From positions 62,001 to 126,000 of the forward strand of contig SAXG01000031.1 of the NCBI GenBank assembly GCA_012932865.1: a stretch of 64,000 nt of DNA, read 5' to 3'. Shown here in pieces: positions 36,287 to 47,648 of this stretch (position 1 is the stretch's first letter; each line of letters starts with the position of its first letter). Origin of the DNA: Amylostereum areolatum (Eukaryota; Basidiomycota; Agaricomycetes; Russulales; Stereaceae). The notes under the pieces are model-generated. The model worked only from the letters and a program-made list of their open reading frames with translations. It did not search any database and was not told the DNA's origin. A program made the position numbers and the translations under genes.

Positions 36287-37471
36287 TCAGTAGGCCATCT
36301 CTGGCGGTGGGGGCGGGTAATGTTGCGGCGGGTGCGCGTAACCGTAGGCGGGGCCTGGATATCCGTTGTGGTGAGGGGGCGGGACAACGGGCTGGGGCAT
36401 CATGATACTCTCCGCGGACGGCCTATCCCGAGCGACGCTTAGCACGCGGTCGTCACGCTGACGGCATGAAGCACTCACCCCACCTCCACCCTCAAAACGT
36501 CGTCGAACATGGCATCCTTCGCGGCGCGCATGTCCCGCTCCAGCTGGCGGAGGACGCGCAACTCTTCGATCAGCGCGCGATGCTGGTCGAGCGCGTGTCG
36601 GTGCTTGGCCTTCATCACGATGTAGCGCACCATCTCTGGCGAACGGCCCATGATGAGGCCCGTCTCTGGATCTGTCGCGGCGATTAGGTGCGACGGCAGC
36701 CCATCGTCGGGGTCGTCCGACTCGGCGCCAGGGCTGGGCGGGCCTGCTTCGGACATGGGCTGGGAAGGTGTGTGCTCGAGTTTAAAGGTGTTGTATCCTG
36801 CGTTCAGGTCGGACGAGGAGGCGACCGGGGGGAGGGGAACAGAGGCGGGGGACGGGGACGGATCTGGGGCCTTGCGTTTGCGGCTACCGCCGCGGCCTGG
36901 GGCGGGGGGGTCGAGGTTGTGTTGGAAGCGCATGTGTTTCGCGAGGGCATCGGAGCGCGTGAAGGACTTGTCGCACTCTGCGTTTCTGGGCGTCAGTATC
37001 CATAAAGAGAACAAGACGCGTGGTGCTGACCAGGCAATGTGCACACGAACGGTTTTTCGCCGGTGTGAGAGCGGATGTGGGAGATGAGTGCGAAGCGGGA
37101 TGTCTGGGAGAGCCCCCGACGGGTACATGAGGCCCAATCGCAGGTGTAGTTGGATCTGTTGTTGCCGATGTGTTCTGTCTGACCTGGTGAGTGCACGCTT
37201 CCGGGCGGAGACGTTGAAGTTTGAACGCACCGTTGTGGATGTGGTCGATGAGCGTCGGGAGATGGCTGTAGACCTTGCCACACTCGCCCCATTGGCAGGT
37301 TACGGTATCGTCCATGTCGAAATCGATGGTCTGTTCGGGCGACGGCTGGCGCGACGCAGAGAGAGAGACTTCGGGGTCCACAGCCGTGGGGCCTTCGTCG
37401 TCGGAGCTCTGGGACAGGGAGGGGGAAAGGGGACCGGGGGAGGGCGAGACAGAGTACATGTTAAGCGACAT
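36287..37471 (-). CDS. C2H2 zinc-finger protein, three fingers, Iec1-like
   Basis: Four exons on the minus strand from ATG at 37471 to TGA at 36287. Finger 1 is CQWGECGKVYSHLPTLIDH, ending HIHNEH across an intron. Finger 2 is CDWASCTRRGLSQTSRF with ALISHIRSH. Finger 3 (TGEKPFVC...ECDKSFTRSDALAKHMRFQH) is completed across the second intron. A basic SRKRK segment follows, then a helical C-terminal block (HLIAATDPETGLIMGRSPEM, IEELRVLRQLERDMRAAKD) and a Pro/Tyr/His-rich end. Finger spacing and the C-terminal helix resemble Iec1, the INO80-associated zinc-finger protein of fission yeast; that assignment is tentative. A run of six Asp codons lies in frame just before the chosen ATG, so the true start could be further upstream. 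All splice joins keep frame, with no damage. Confidence 0.75.
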
Positions 37472-38294
37472 CCTAAGGTCGTCGTCGTCGTCGTCGTTGG
37501 CGGTGGCGTTGACGGTGTGGCTAGACAAGGCGCGCGGTGGCGCGGTGGCGGGCGCGACTTCCTCTCTTCGAACTTTCTACACACTTATTCGTCCCCCCCT
37601 CACGAATAAATCTCTCTCATGGCTTGCTCAACCCAGCGGACCTCGCACAAGTTCATAACGTGCCAGTCCATTAGAATCAAGTTCAACACCATCGCGAGCG
37701 CGTGAAGTCGTCACTTCCCTAGCTTCCCCCCGCATTTGACAGTCTTTCGTCAACCGTCAAGCTTCTCAAGTCCAGGATCTCTATACATTCCCCAGGCATC
37801 ATCTCTAGCTCTGAGGTCGCCTAAATTCCTCCAACAATCTATACCAAACCTTCACGAACCGCTGTGGCACCAAACGGGTCTGAACAGGCCAAGCATATGC
37901 ACATTCAAAGGTACGAAACGTAGGTTTCGTCCATATTTTGATTCCGTTCCTTACGCATCGTCTAGGGTTCTCACGAATACTCGACGCCAATACGCAAGTT
38001 TCGCGGATAGCAGGGTAGCACGTACTGGACCATGGCTGGGTATGTACGCTCCATGTGTTTTTACGACTCCTCTAGGAGCAGCACGCGCTACTACCCCTCC
38101 AGGGCAAGTATCTCGGCCATGCTGTCTGTTACCACGAATCTACCTAACTCAACTGACGCTTCCTTTTCCTCTTCGCAGGCCGAACCCAACAGATGTCGCG
38201 ACCACATGATCCACCTCCCGCCCTACAAAAGAGCCATCCTTCCTGTTCGGAACCTCTCGCGTTCCAGTGCCAGTCGGAAGCAACGCAACAATCC

Positions 38295-41200
38295 ATGTTC
38301 TCCAAACCACCTCCCTTCGTGGCCTTTCTCGCACTCTGCCTCGTGGCCCACGCGGCCTCCTTCTGCCCGTCTACCCCAACGCTGAGCCCAGATCCCAACT
38401 TGTGCAGCCTTTCCAAAGGAGATGAGAGAACTACATTCATCGACGCTCTCCTTTCCAACCTCACCGTCCCCGAACTCGCGCGCCAGCTCCACCTCGTCTT
38501 CGCCGACGACGTCGTGGGCCCGAATGGCACAAACTCTCTCTATGATGCCTACACCGGTCCCTACGGCATCGGCCTCATTCACGACTGGTACCCCTCCAAC
38601 CAAACTCAATTCAACACCCTCCAATCTCTCAACCTCAACAATTCGCACACTCCGATCCCGTTCTTGCAGACGGGCGAGTGTCTGCACGGCGTGGGCTCCT
38701 TCCGCCAGTCGCTCTTCCCAAGCCCGATCGCGCTCGCAGCGACCTTTGACCCGGACATGATGTATCGCGTCGGACGCGCGATCGGGGCGGAGGCGCGGTC
38801 GATTGGTATTCACGCGTGTTTTTCGCCCGTGTTGGATCTGGGGAAGGATACACGATGGGGTCGCGCGCAGGAGGGTCTGTGAGTACTGTAGTGTTCCTTC
38901 CACAGAAAGATCGGTGCGCTGAAACGACGACAGTGGTGAAGATTTCGTGTTGACGACACACATGGGGGTCGCGTATGCGCAGGGTCTGTCGAAGAACAGC
39001 TCGTGGTCAGAACCGGACGCCGTCATCCCCATCATGAAGGTGAATAACCCACGTTCCTCTGACCCCCTCGTCAGACTGACCTTCATTCAGCATTTCGCCT
39101 GCGCACGGAAGCCCCAGTGGTGGAATAAACGCAGGACCGTACACAGGCTTTGGACCACGGCAGGTCATGTCGGAAATGCTGGTCCCTTCAAAGCGGTGGT
39201 GCAGTTAGGCGGGGCGAGAGGTGTCATGATGCAAGTTCGTTCCTTTGCATACCCTCCCCATCGAATCTAACAATGTCTGCAGGGCATATCACGATATCGA
39301 CGGCGTCCCATGCCCCGTCAGTACGTACCCCGTCTGGTTTCGTTTTCTCTCTCCATCTGACCTGGTATCTTGAACAAAGACACGGATCTCTACGACGCCC
39401 TTTCTTCCTGGGGCTTCGACGGCTTCCCCATCGGCGACCTTGGCACGATCTCCATGCTCCGAGCACGTACACAACGTCGCTTCCAGCCCCTCAGACGCCC
39501 TCGCCCAATGGCTCAATGCAGGCGGCGCGGTCGAGTACTACGACTACGACCTTGCCTACGTTCGAAGCCGCGCTCGTTGACCTCGTCGCTAACGGCACAC
39601 TCGACTTGGAGGTGCTCCGCGCGCGCGTGCGTGGGGTTTTGAACGCGAAATGGGACCTTGGGCTGTTCGATGCGCCTTTCATCCCGGACGGCATCTCCAT
39701 CGAGGGACTGGTGGACCAGCACGAGCCGCTCACACTGGAAGCCGCCGCGCGCGCACTCGTCCTCGTCGTCAACAGGAACAACACGCTGCCCCTCGCACCC
39801 TCCGCGCAAGGCATCGCGAAGATTGCGCTCGTCGGACCCATGGCGGATACCTACAACTTCGGGGATTACTCCGGTGTGTGGGGCGCGGCGCCCATCGACC
39901 GTGCGACAACGCTGCGCCAGGCCGTGGCGGCGTACCTCGCGGCGAATGCGTCGAACGTGGTGCTCTCCAGCGCATGGGGCGCGAACACATGGACAGTATC
40001 AGGGCCAATACCCCATCCCGCGCGATCTTCTCAGGACACCGAACGGTACCGCGGGCGGTCTGCAGGCGACGTATTACGCCACGACCGATTTCGAGGAACC
40101 CGTGCTGGAGAGGGTGGAGGTTCCAAACCAGCAGTGGGGGCTGTATGCGCCGAACGAGTTGCCCTCGGTGAACTTCTCGGTCGTGTGGGAGGGCACGTTG
40201 AGTGTGCCGGAGGGGAATGAATGCTCAGGGCTGGTTCGGGGTGGCTGTTGGACGCGACTCGACAGCGGTGTTGGATGTGGACGGACAACAGCTCGTGAAT
40301 GTAACTCTTTCGAGCGAGGGAAACATCCTCGGGGACATCTTACCCTTTGACACCAACACTTCGACGCCTCCGCCCGGATGCGCCCCGTTCGACTTCGTCG
40401 GAGGCCAGACCTACAATGTCAGCCGTCGCGTTCCAGGCATGGAGCACACTAGAGAACAGGAACGGGATCAATAGTCAGGTGCAGTTGGTGTGGAATTTGG
40501 TGGACAGGGTGGATGCGGTGGGGAGTGCGGTGGAGGTGGCGAAGGATGCGGATGTAGTGGTGTTCGCGGGGGGTGCGGGGTGGAACAGCGACGGGGAGAA
40601 CGGTGATCGGGCGACAATGTCGCTTGCGGAGGATCAAAGTATGCCAGTCGCTCTCTTCGCTTTGACGGTGGCTAACTTCCATACAGGTATGCTTCTAGAT
40701 GCGCTCCTCGCGCTCGGGAAGCCCGTGGTTATGGTACTCGAGGGTGGCCGTCCGTTTGCCATCCCGGAATACTATGCTCAGGCGGCGGCGGTTCTCTATG
40801 CAGTGAGTCCTTTCGACACCGTTCCAAACAGTATAGCTGATCTCTCGTGAATAGTACTTTCCCGGCCCTCAGGGTGGACAGGCAATCTCGGATACTCTCT
40901 TTGGAATGACCAACCCTGGTGGTCGTCTTCCGCTCTCTGTCCCCGCCTCAGTCGGCACCCTTCCGGCGATCTACAACTTCAAGCCCTCCGCGCATGGGGT
41001 GGACTACCGCGATGTGCCCACCTACCCCCTCTTCTCCTTCGGGTTCGGGCTCTCGTACACCTCCTTCACGCGTTCGGATTTCTCTGCCACGCCCGCGACG
41101 TTTACGGCTAACGACACCCTCACGTTCAGCGTTACGATCAAGAATACGGGGGAGAGGGCGGGAAGCGACGTGCCCCAGGTGTACTTGATGCAGCGAACGT

Positions 41201-41424
41201 CGTCGGTGGTGCAGCCTGCAAGACAGATGGTCGCGTTTGCGAGGGTGGATCTTGAGCCGGGGGAAGAGAAGACGGTGGAGATGATGCTTGACCCGGGCAT
41301 GCTCTTGTTGACGTATACAAGGGCCAAAACGTGGGAGGTGGAAAGGGGAAACTATACGTTCGCGTTGACGACGTCGGAGCACGACGCGGATGATTCGACC
41401 AGTGTGACTTTGACGGCAATTTGA
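38295..41424 (+). pseudogene. GH3 beta-glucosidase-type gene with about seven frameshifts
   Basis: The product would be secreted (MFSKPPPFVAFLALCLVAHA signal). The GH3 N-domain includes PFLQTGECLHGVG, ACFSPVLDLGKDTRWGRAQEG and FDGFPIGDLGTISML, where the Asp of GDL is the expected nucleophile. Then come a C-domain, a PA14-like insert (GLQATYYATTDFEEP to GWFGVAVGRDSTAVLDVDG), ADVVVFAGGAGWNSDGE, NPGGRLPLSVP and a fibronectin-III-like end (FGFGLSYTSF, GSDVPQVYL). Introns such as 38883-38935 fit. The frame breaks near 39100, 39185, 39460, 39557, 39993, 40216-40223 (AATG tandem duplication) and 40434, none explainable by splicing. Between breaks the protein is well conserved and I saw no nonsense substitution, so loss is recent or the indels are artefacts. 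It converges on the GH53 gene with 62 bp between stops. Confidence 0.85.
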
Positions 41425-41486
41425 CGAGATACGCGTGATATGTATACACAAAGCAAGTTGTATTTTATATTGGACAGCGGGGCTTT

Positions 41487-42795
41487 TTACATGTCGTTGA
41501 AGATATTGATAGATGTCCTCGTCGCTCCGTTGGAGTTCACGACCAAATTGTCCTGAAAGATCAAGGTTAGGACCGTAGTCTGACGAGAGTACGACACAAA
41601 GGACCCACCGAGCAACCAGATCCCAACGCCGCATTTCCGATCCAGCCAGGTTCCCAGTAAACTGCATAGGTTGAGAAGGTACCGTCAGAACAGTCGTTCC
41701 ACGGATGACGGAAGCGAACTCACGAATCCCCTGGCCCAGTCCATTGGGCAATCCAGACAACACGCTCTTGATATCCTTGATCCAAGTCTCCTGCCCCGCC
41801 GCCGACACCGCTATACTCGGCTCCGTCAACGACACACCCGAACAAGCCTCAGGCCAATCCGTCTCCGCCACGATAATCGGTTTGGCCAATTTGCCCGCCA
41901 AGGTGGTCAGCGACGACTTGAGTGCGCTGAGCGTGGCGCCGGCGTCGTAGAATGGATAGAAGGACACGCCGATGATGGAGAGTTGATTGAGGGAGAGCGC
42001 GCCCTGGATGAAGATCCCGTTGAAGAAGAACTGAAGGCCGGAGGAGTCCCACCCGTTTGCGAGGTGCAGCAGGATCTTGGACACGCCCGCGTCGTTCGCA
42101 CCTTGGACGGCGGAGTGGAGGAGCTGAGACGCGCCTGAGAAGCCGTTCACGGAGATTTGACCGACGGGCCAGAGCAAGCCGTCGTTGATCTCGTTACCGA
42201 CCTAGACTTACAGGTGGTCAGAAGGGATCCAGGCGATGAAATACAAGAGAGTTGACCTGAAGGATGTCAATGGCTGCTCCCGAAGAAGCGAATTGTTTCA
42301 CGATACTGTTGGTATACCTAATGATATCACACGTCAACGAGGGCGGGAAAGAGTCACAGCCAGACGACGTACTTGTATATTTGGGTGTTCAGCCCTGCAA
42401 GGTCCTTTGGCCAAGCCGCAGGGATCGCCTGGTGCCCAGGATCGGCCCCTACAAGCAAACATCAGCCATCTCCCAAACCTTCATAAAAAGGAACACGCAC
42501 AAGTGTCGCTATAATGCAAGTCCACGATGAGGGTCATCCCCGCGGCCTTGACCCGCTTCGCCATGGCAATCGCATAGTTGGTGTTGTAGTCCCCAGCAGT
42601 CCATACGCGTATCCTCGCGGTGTTGGCCCCGTGCGAGACGATGATCTTCTCGAAAGCTTTGGTCGCCCCAGCGTCAGTGTAGTGCACGCCCTGGCCCTCA
42701 ACGATCGCGACAGACGATATGTCCGCACCCTTGTAGGTCAGCGCCGCGGCGAGCGAACAAAGGAAGGCAGGGACGAGCAAAGGCAGGAAACGCAT
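41487..42795 (-). CDS. GH53 arabinogalactan endo-beta-1,4-galactanase
   Basis: Secreted enzyme that cleaves beta-1,4-galactan side chains of pectin (type I arabinogalactan). It starts at 42795 with a signal peptide (MRFLPLLVPAFLCSLAAA) and TYKGADISSVAIVE. Family segments in order: GANTARIRVW, MTLIVDLHYSDTWADPGHQ, IDILQVGNEINDG (acid/base Glu in GNEI), GVSFYPFYDAG, PIIVAETDWPEAC (nucleophile Glu in AETDWP) and LYWEPGWIGNAALGSGC. Six or so short exons join in frame, and both catalytic Glu residues are present. Length is about 340 residues, normal for fungal GH53. A TATATAA box lies about 35 bp upstream (42828-42835). It lies next to a broken GH3 gene, consistent with a small plant-wall sugar cluster. 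Confidence 0.9.
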
Positions 42796-43508
42796 GTTTG
42801 CGGCCTGGCAAACCCTGGGTCAAGCGGTTATATACGATTCCTCGAGAGGGGGCGGGTAATACCTTGCCAGAGCCTCCACGATTTCGCCGAAGTGCATGGA
42901 GAACAGCATGGACAGGGGATCGGATGACCGCGAACGCATGGCCTTATAGAGAAGAGCTCGCCCAAGGCGACGACATATTTTACTCCTCGACCGGCCCGTG
43001 ACCTGGAGGCTGGAACGACTGACCACCGCAAAGCGTCCGCCCATCATGCCCCCCGCCATGAGTTGTGGTCACAAGACTGAAAAGGAGTGCATGGCGCAAG
43101 GGTCAGCGTATAATATCATGAGAGAATAGCAGAACCTAACGAAAGGTATACTTAGTGGATACGACATGCGTCGCTTGTCAACGATCCCGTACGGCGTACA
43201 CCTTCTGAACCCACGGCTCGAATAGATTCGGGATCCATGCACGTTTCGCAAGTTCGGCTCAGCCAGAAGATCCATCATGAAAAAATTCGTATAACCGTTA
43301 GAGTAGGTAAAAAGACAGGGAGTGGTATTGGGGGTGATCATGGAGGGAAAATGCGCGCAACGGGGATGAAGTCGTGAAGATGGGGACGAAACCGATGTAA
43401 CAAAGAACGGAGTACCAAATATAAGGGGAATACCTAGTCAATTTTTGGTAATAGCGGGGCTCGGGAATCAAGGGAAATCCAGGAAGCATAGACGATGCAC
43501 GGCACCGT
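42796..43508. other. Intergenic region between GH53 and beta-tubulin
   Basis: This holds the GH53 promoter (TATA at 42828-42835) on the left and the beta-tubulin 3' flank on the right. No gene is seen. Confidence 0.5.
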
Positions 43509-45407
43509 CTAAGCCTCATCCTCGGCGGGAACCTCGTCTTCGTACTCAGCCTCCTCCTCCTCGGCACTGTATTTGTAAAGTCAATGGGATATCATCGAGC
43601 GATAAAGATAGCACATACGTCGCATCCTGGTATTGCTGGTACTCGGCAACCAGATCCTGCATGTTGGACTCGGCCTCCGTAAACTGGGTGCACAAAGTAA
43701 GGATCATGACTAGTTGCCATATACACAAGTGCACAAACCTCCATCTCGTCCATACCCTCCTGGGTGTACCAATGCAAGAACGCCTTCCTCTTGAACATGG
43801 CGGTGAACTGGTCGCTGACACGACGGAAGAGCTCTTGGATCGCGGTAGAGTTACCCAAGAAGGTGACCGCCATCCTGAGACCACGGGGAGCGATGTCACA
43901 CTGTGCAGTGAGAACGTTGTTGGGAATCCACTCGACGAAGTAAGCGGAGTTCTTGTTCTGAACGTTCTGCATTTGCTCCTCAACCTCCTTCATGGAGACC
44001 TTGCCACGGAAGACGGCAGCGACGGTGAGGTAGCGGCCGTGCCTGGGGTCGGAGGCCGCCATCATGTTCTTCGCATCGAACATCTGCTGGGTGAGCTCGG
44101 GAACAGTCACAGCGCGGTACTGCTGGCTGCCGCGAGCAGTCAAGGGCGCGAAGCCAGTAAGGAAGAAATGCAGACGAGGGAAAGGAACTGCAAACCAAGA
44201 TGAGAAACGAGTGGTGCAATTCCGAAAGAAACATACCCATGTTGACAGCCAACTTCCTGAGATCAGAGTTGAGCTGGCCAGGGAAGCGCAAGCATGTTGT
44301 GATGCCGGACATGACGATGGAAACGAGATGGTTCAAGTCGCCATAGGTGGGCGTTGCGATCTTAAGGGTACGGAAGTGGATGTCGTAGAGAGCCTCGTTG
44401 TCAATGCAGAAGGTCTCGTCTGAGTTCTCGACCAGTTGGTGGACAGAAAGCGTGGCATTGTAGGGCTGGAGGCATCATATAAGAAAACTTGGACGCCAAA
44501 CCGATAGCAAAGGACTTACCTCGACGACGGTGTCGGACACCTTGGGACTAGGCACGACAGAGTACGTGCACATCATCCGGTCGGGGTACTCCTCACGGAT
44601 CTTCGAGATGAGGAGGGTACCCATACCAGCACCGGTACCACCACCCAGCGAATGTGTGATCTGGAAGCCTGCAATGATGATGAACACGGTGCACGTGATG
44701 CGTGTACGCCACAAACGCGACATGTCGAAGTAACTTACCCTGGAGGGCATCCGTGCCCTCAGCCTCCTTACGAACGACATCAAGGACGGAGTCGACAAGC
44801 TCGGCACCTTCCGTGTAATCTGTCGGACAAAGATAAAAATCAGACCAGGCCACGAAGATACGACGCAAGGACAAAGGAGACGATGAACGAAGATGGCAGA
44901 AGAGAATGATGAGATGAATGAAGGTAGTAGACATCTGCACACAAAAGTGAGGGAAAAGATGACTCACGTCCTTTCGCCCAGTTGTTACCCGCTCCGCTCT
45001 GACCGAACACAAAGTTGTCGGGGCGGAAGAGACCACCGAGGGGACCACTTCGGACGGAGTCCATGGTGCCGGGCTCGAGGTCGATAAGGACAGCGCGGGG
45101 CACGTACTTGTTGGCGCCAATCTCGTTGTAGTAGACTGAGATGCGCTCGAGCTGGAGGTCGGTGTTGCCCCTGTACTGACCATCGTTCTCGATGCCGTGT
45201 TCGTCGGAGACGACCTCCCAGAACTTGACACCTGGGAGAGGAAGAAGGCGTGTGAGATGGATGTACGCGATACACGTGTGATAGCGCATGCATACCGATC
45301 TGGTTACCGCACTGTGTGCAAAGAAAGACAAGTTCGTCAGCGACCCGCCAACTCTCAAGGCACGCAAGTCTTACCTGGCCGGTCTGGAGATGAACAATTT
45401 CACGCAT
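43509..45407 (-). CDS. Beta-tubulin
   Basis: Microtubule subunit that binds and hydrolyses GTP. It starts at 45407 with [11 protein letters not shown] and ends with the acidic tail [17 protein letters not shown]. The tubulin signature GGGTGAGMG, the N-terminal [49 protein letters not shown] and [13 protein letters not shown] are all present. Many introns occur, including a 16-nt microexon at 45296-45311 coding CGNQI/G, as is common in basidiomycete tubulin genes. Length fits the normal 445 or so residues with no frame damage. At the benzimidazole-binding site the protein has Cys165, Tyr167, Glu198 and Phe200, judged by alignment to the standard numbering. This gene serves as an internal control for sequence quality. 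Confidence 0.95.
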
Positions 45408-46456
45408 TCTGCGGCAGAAGCGTGAGCAACAAGTCGAGCGACGCGAATGGTACGATGAAAGCGACGCGACGTGTCGAGCGCGCCACTCGATGAAATCGAG
45501 CGGGATTTTGACGACAGCAACATGAAATGAGTATAAAAGCGACAACTTACATGGAGAGACGAGAAAACCGAGAGGGAGAGCAAACGTGAGGGAGAGGGTA
45601 TTGGGGGAGGTGGGGGTGATCAAAAACAAGGCGCGTGTTCGTTCGGGTTTAGGACTGCCAACTTTAAAGCGGAGTTGCAATCTCGGTGGCGAGCCGAAGC
45701 CTCATTTCCTCCCTCCCGACTGCAATATTTCCTCCACACTGCTCAGACTCAACCCCGACGAAACCTGCCGTGTGCTACAGCAGAAAATGCGCATCAAGCG
45801 TTCGGAGCTCTGAGCATACACTGCCAGTGTTGACCCGCTTGCCTGGTGAGTAGCGCAAACTGCCGACCCTCTCCCGCCGGGACTTCATTATCAGTTATCA
45901 CACGTGAAGTCGGCGGGATTCCCTCCATCGGGTACATACTCTAGATACAAGTAAGTATAACACGGGGAGCTACTATGTCTACCCAAAGATGAGAGATCGA
46001 AAATCGTTTAGGCCATCGTCGACGTTCACGATCCCGTACTCTTGCTGTGTATACGGTGTTGGACCAGGTTGGTGGACACTGGAGATACGACACAGAGAAG
46101 CGATGGACTGCAAACCTCCAAACCTCACACATCGCCGGGAGCCTGTCAGCAGTGCTTGAAAAGTCAAACAACAGCTCGAAGATGTTGCAGGTCGGCACGA
46201 AGCTGCGTCCGGACTCCGAACGAGTTGTGCACCAGACAGTCAAGATAAATACCATTGAATTTGCCATCACCTCGAGCCACTGAAAACAAAAACACCAAAT
46301 CCGAGCGAAGATACAACCTACCCAAACAGCAAACAAAAAACCCCAACTCCCTGCGAATCATAAAACTATCCAATCGTAGCCCGCCGGCGCAGCCGAGGTC
46401 TTCCTGGTCGTGAGTTGTCGTGTCGTGTCGTAAGTTGGGTGCGCGTAAACTGGGCC
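45408..46456. other. Intergenic region, no gene seen
   Basis: It contains the beta-tubulin promoter side on the left and the 3' flank of the repeat-protein gene on the right. Open frames here are short and show no motif. A GTCGT-rich tract lies near 46410-46430. Confidence 0.45.
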
Positions 46457-47464
46457 TTACGACCGCAGGCGGATCATTATAGCGAGGAGCTCCTCGTCGC
46501 TGAGGTCTGAGATCGAGCGCCTGCAGATGGAAAAATCAGGGAAAGAGTGTGTGTGGAAAATGAGATAGAAACGCACTGGACAAAAGTGTCGGCACCATCG
46601 ACGTTGACATAGACCACGCCGCCGTCGGTATCGACATACAGCTCGCGCATCTCGCGACGCCTGCACAAAGGGTCAACGATGCTCTATCACACAGTTTAAC
46701 TGAAGTGGTACGTACTCGTTATCGCTGAAGATGTCCTGTCCCTTGCTGTTGGCGATGCTCGCGCCGATGCCTGCGACGACGCCGTTGCCCAAAATAGGCG
46801 CCAACGACTCGTCGCGACGACCCAATTGGATGTTAGGACGCCTAGAGAGCATCGCATGAGACGACGAGGTCAAGTCCGGAGTATAAGAAATGGACGTACG
46901 GCGCGTTCGCCGGCGGGAAATCGGCGGGATTGACGAAGGGAGGAGACGAGTACTGGGAGGAGCCGGCCAAGAGCTGACGTTTCTCCGTCGAGGAAGATGG
47001 GGGGAAATCGGCAGGGTTGACAAAGGGAGGAGACTTGTACTGATCCAGCTCGGCAGAGTCGACGGGCGAGATAGACTGGGATCTCCTAAACACGTCGAAG
47101 GGCTCAAGTTGATACTGGTGGATGTCGTTTCCGATCTGCCGCGCGGGGAGTATCTGACCCTGATCAGGCAGAGGCCTGAACTGGAGGGGAAGCAATCCCC
47201 GACTGGGAAGGGTCAGGCGCATATCCAGAAGAACTAGGTAAAGGCCACTCACGTCTCCTCACGCGCGCTGGGCCTTCCCAAGAGCGCATTGTTCAATGGC
47301 CTAAACTGCAAGGGCAGCAGAGGTGCCCTAGATTCTACGGGTCAGCTCAATTTGTCACGAAGATAGGGTGCGACGTACGGGTAGTCGGTGTCTTGAGCCA
47401 TCGCAGGCGCAAGGCTCGCGGCGAACGCGGCGAGAGCGACCAAGTTGACGAAAGAAGAACGCAT
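46457..47464 (-). CDS. Secreted protein with two internal repeat pairs and Kex2-like sites
   Basis: Six exons (47379-47464, 47253-47327, 46900-47202, 46716-46841, 46577-46660, 46457-46520) encode 245 residues. A signal peptide is clear (MRSSFVNLVALAAFAASLAP, then AMAQ). Repeat type A, LLPLQFRPL, begins exon 2 and again exon 3, right after each splice acceptor, suggesting exon duplication. Repeat type B, SPPFVNPADFPP preceded by Q-Y, occurs twice within exon 3 (coding DNA 47001-47040 and 46914-46953), separated by a segment with the dibasic EKRQ. GRRDES and ERREM offer further basic sites. The C-terminus (ELYVDTDGGVVYVNVDGADT) has no repeats. All inter-exon phases agree. No family is recognised. 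The layout recalls Kex2-processed repeat proteins of fungi, which release short secreted peptides; this is an inference. A TATAAAAG box lies at 47641-47648. Confidence 0.75.
46914..47040 (-). repeat. Direct repeat pair coding SPPFVNPADFPP
   Basis: Two 40-bp units (47001-47040 and 46914-46953) differ at only a few positions and encode the same 12-residue motif in the secreted protein. Confidence 0.85.
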
Positions 47465-47640
47465 TGTGCAAACGAGAGTGTCGGGTCGTTGAAAGGCGGG
47501 GGAAGATTAGATAGATAGAACGTGAGACGCGGGGAGTTCGTGAAAAAAAATAAGAGACGAGGATTTGGGACGAAGGACTCGAGGCAACCAGCACCTAGAG
47601 GACGAAAAGGCAAACTGGGGCATCGGTTTCACTTCGCGCG

Positions 47641-47648
47641 CTTTTATA
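47641..47648 (-). promoter_or_regulatory. TATA box of the secreted repeat-protein gene
   Basis: TATAAAAG on the minus strand, about 180 bp before the ATG at 47464. The distance is long but compatible with fungal promoters. Confidence 0.4.
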
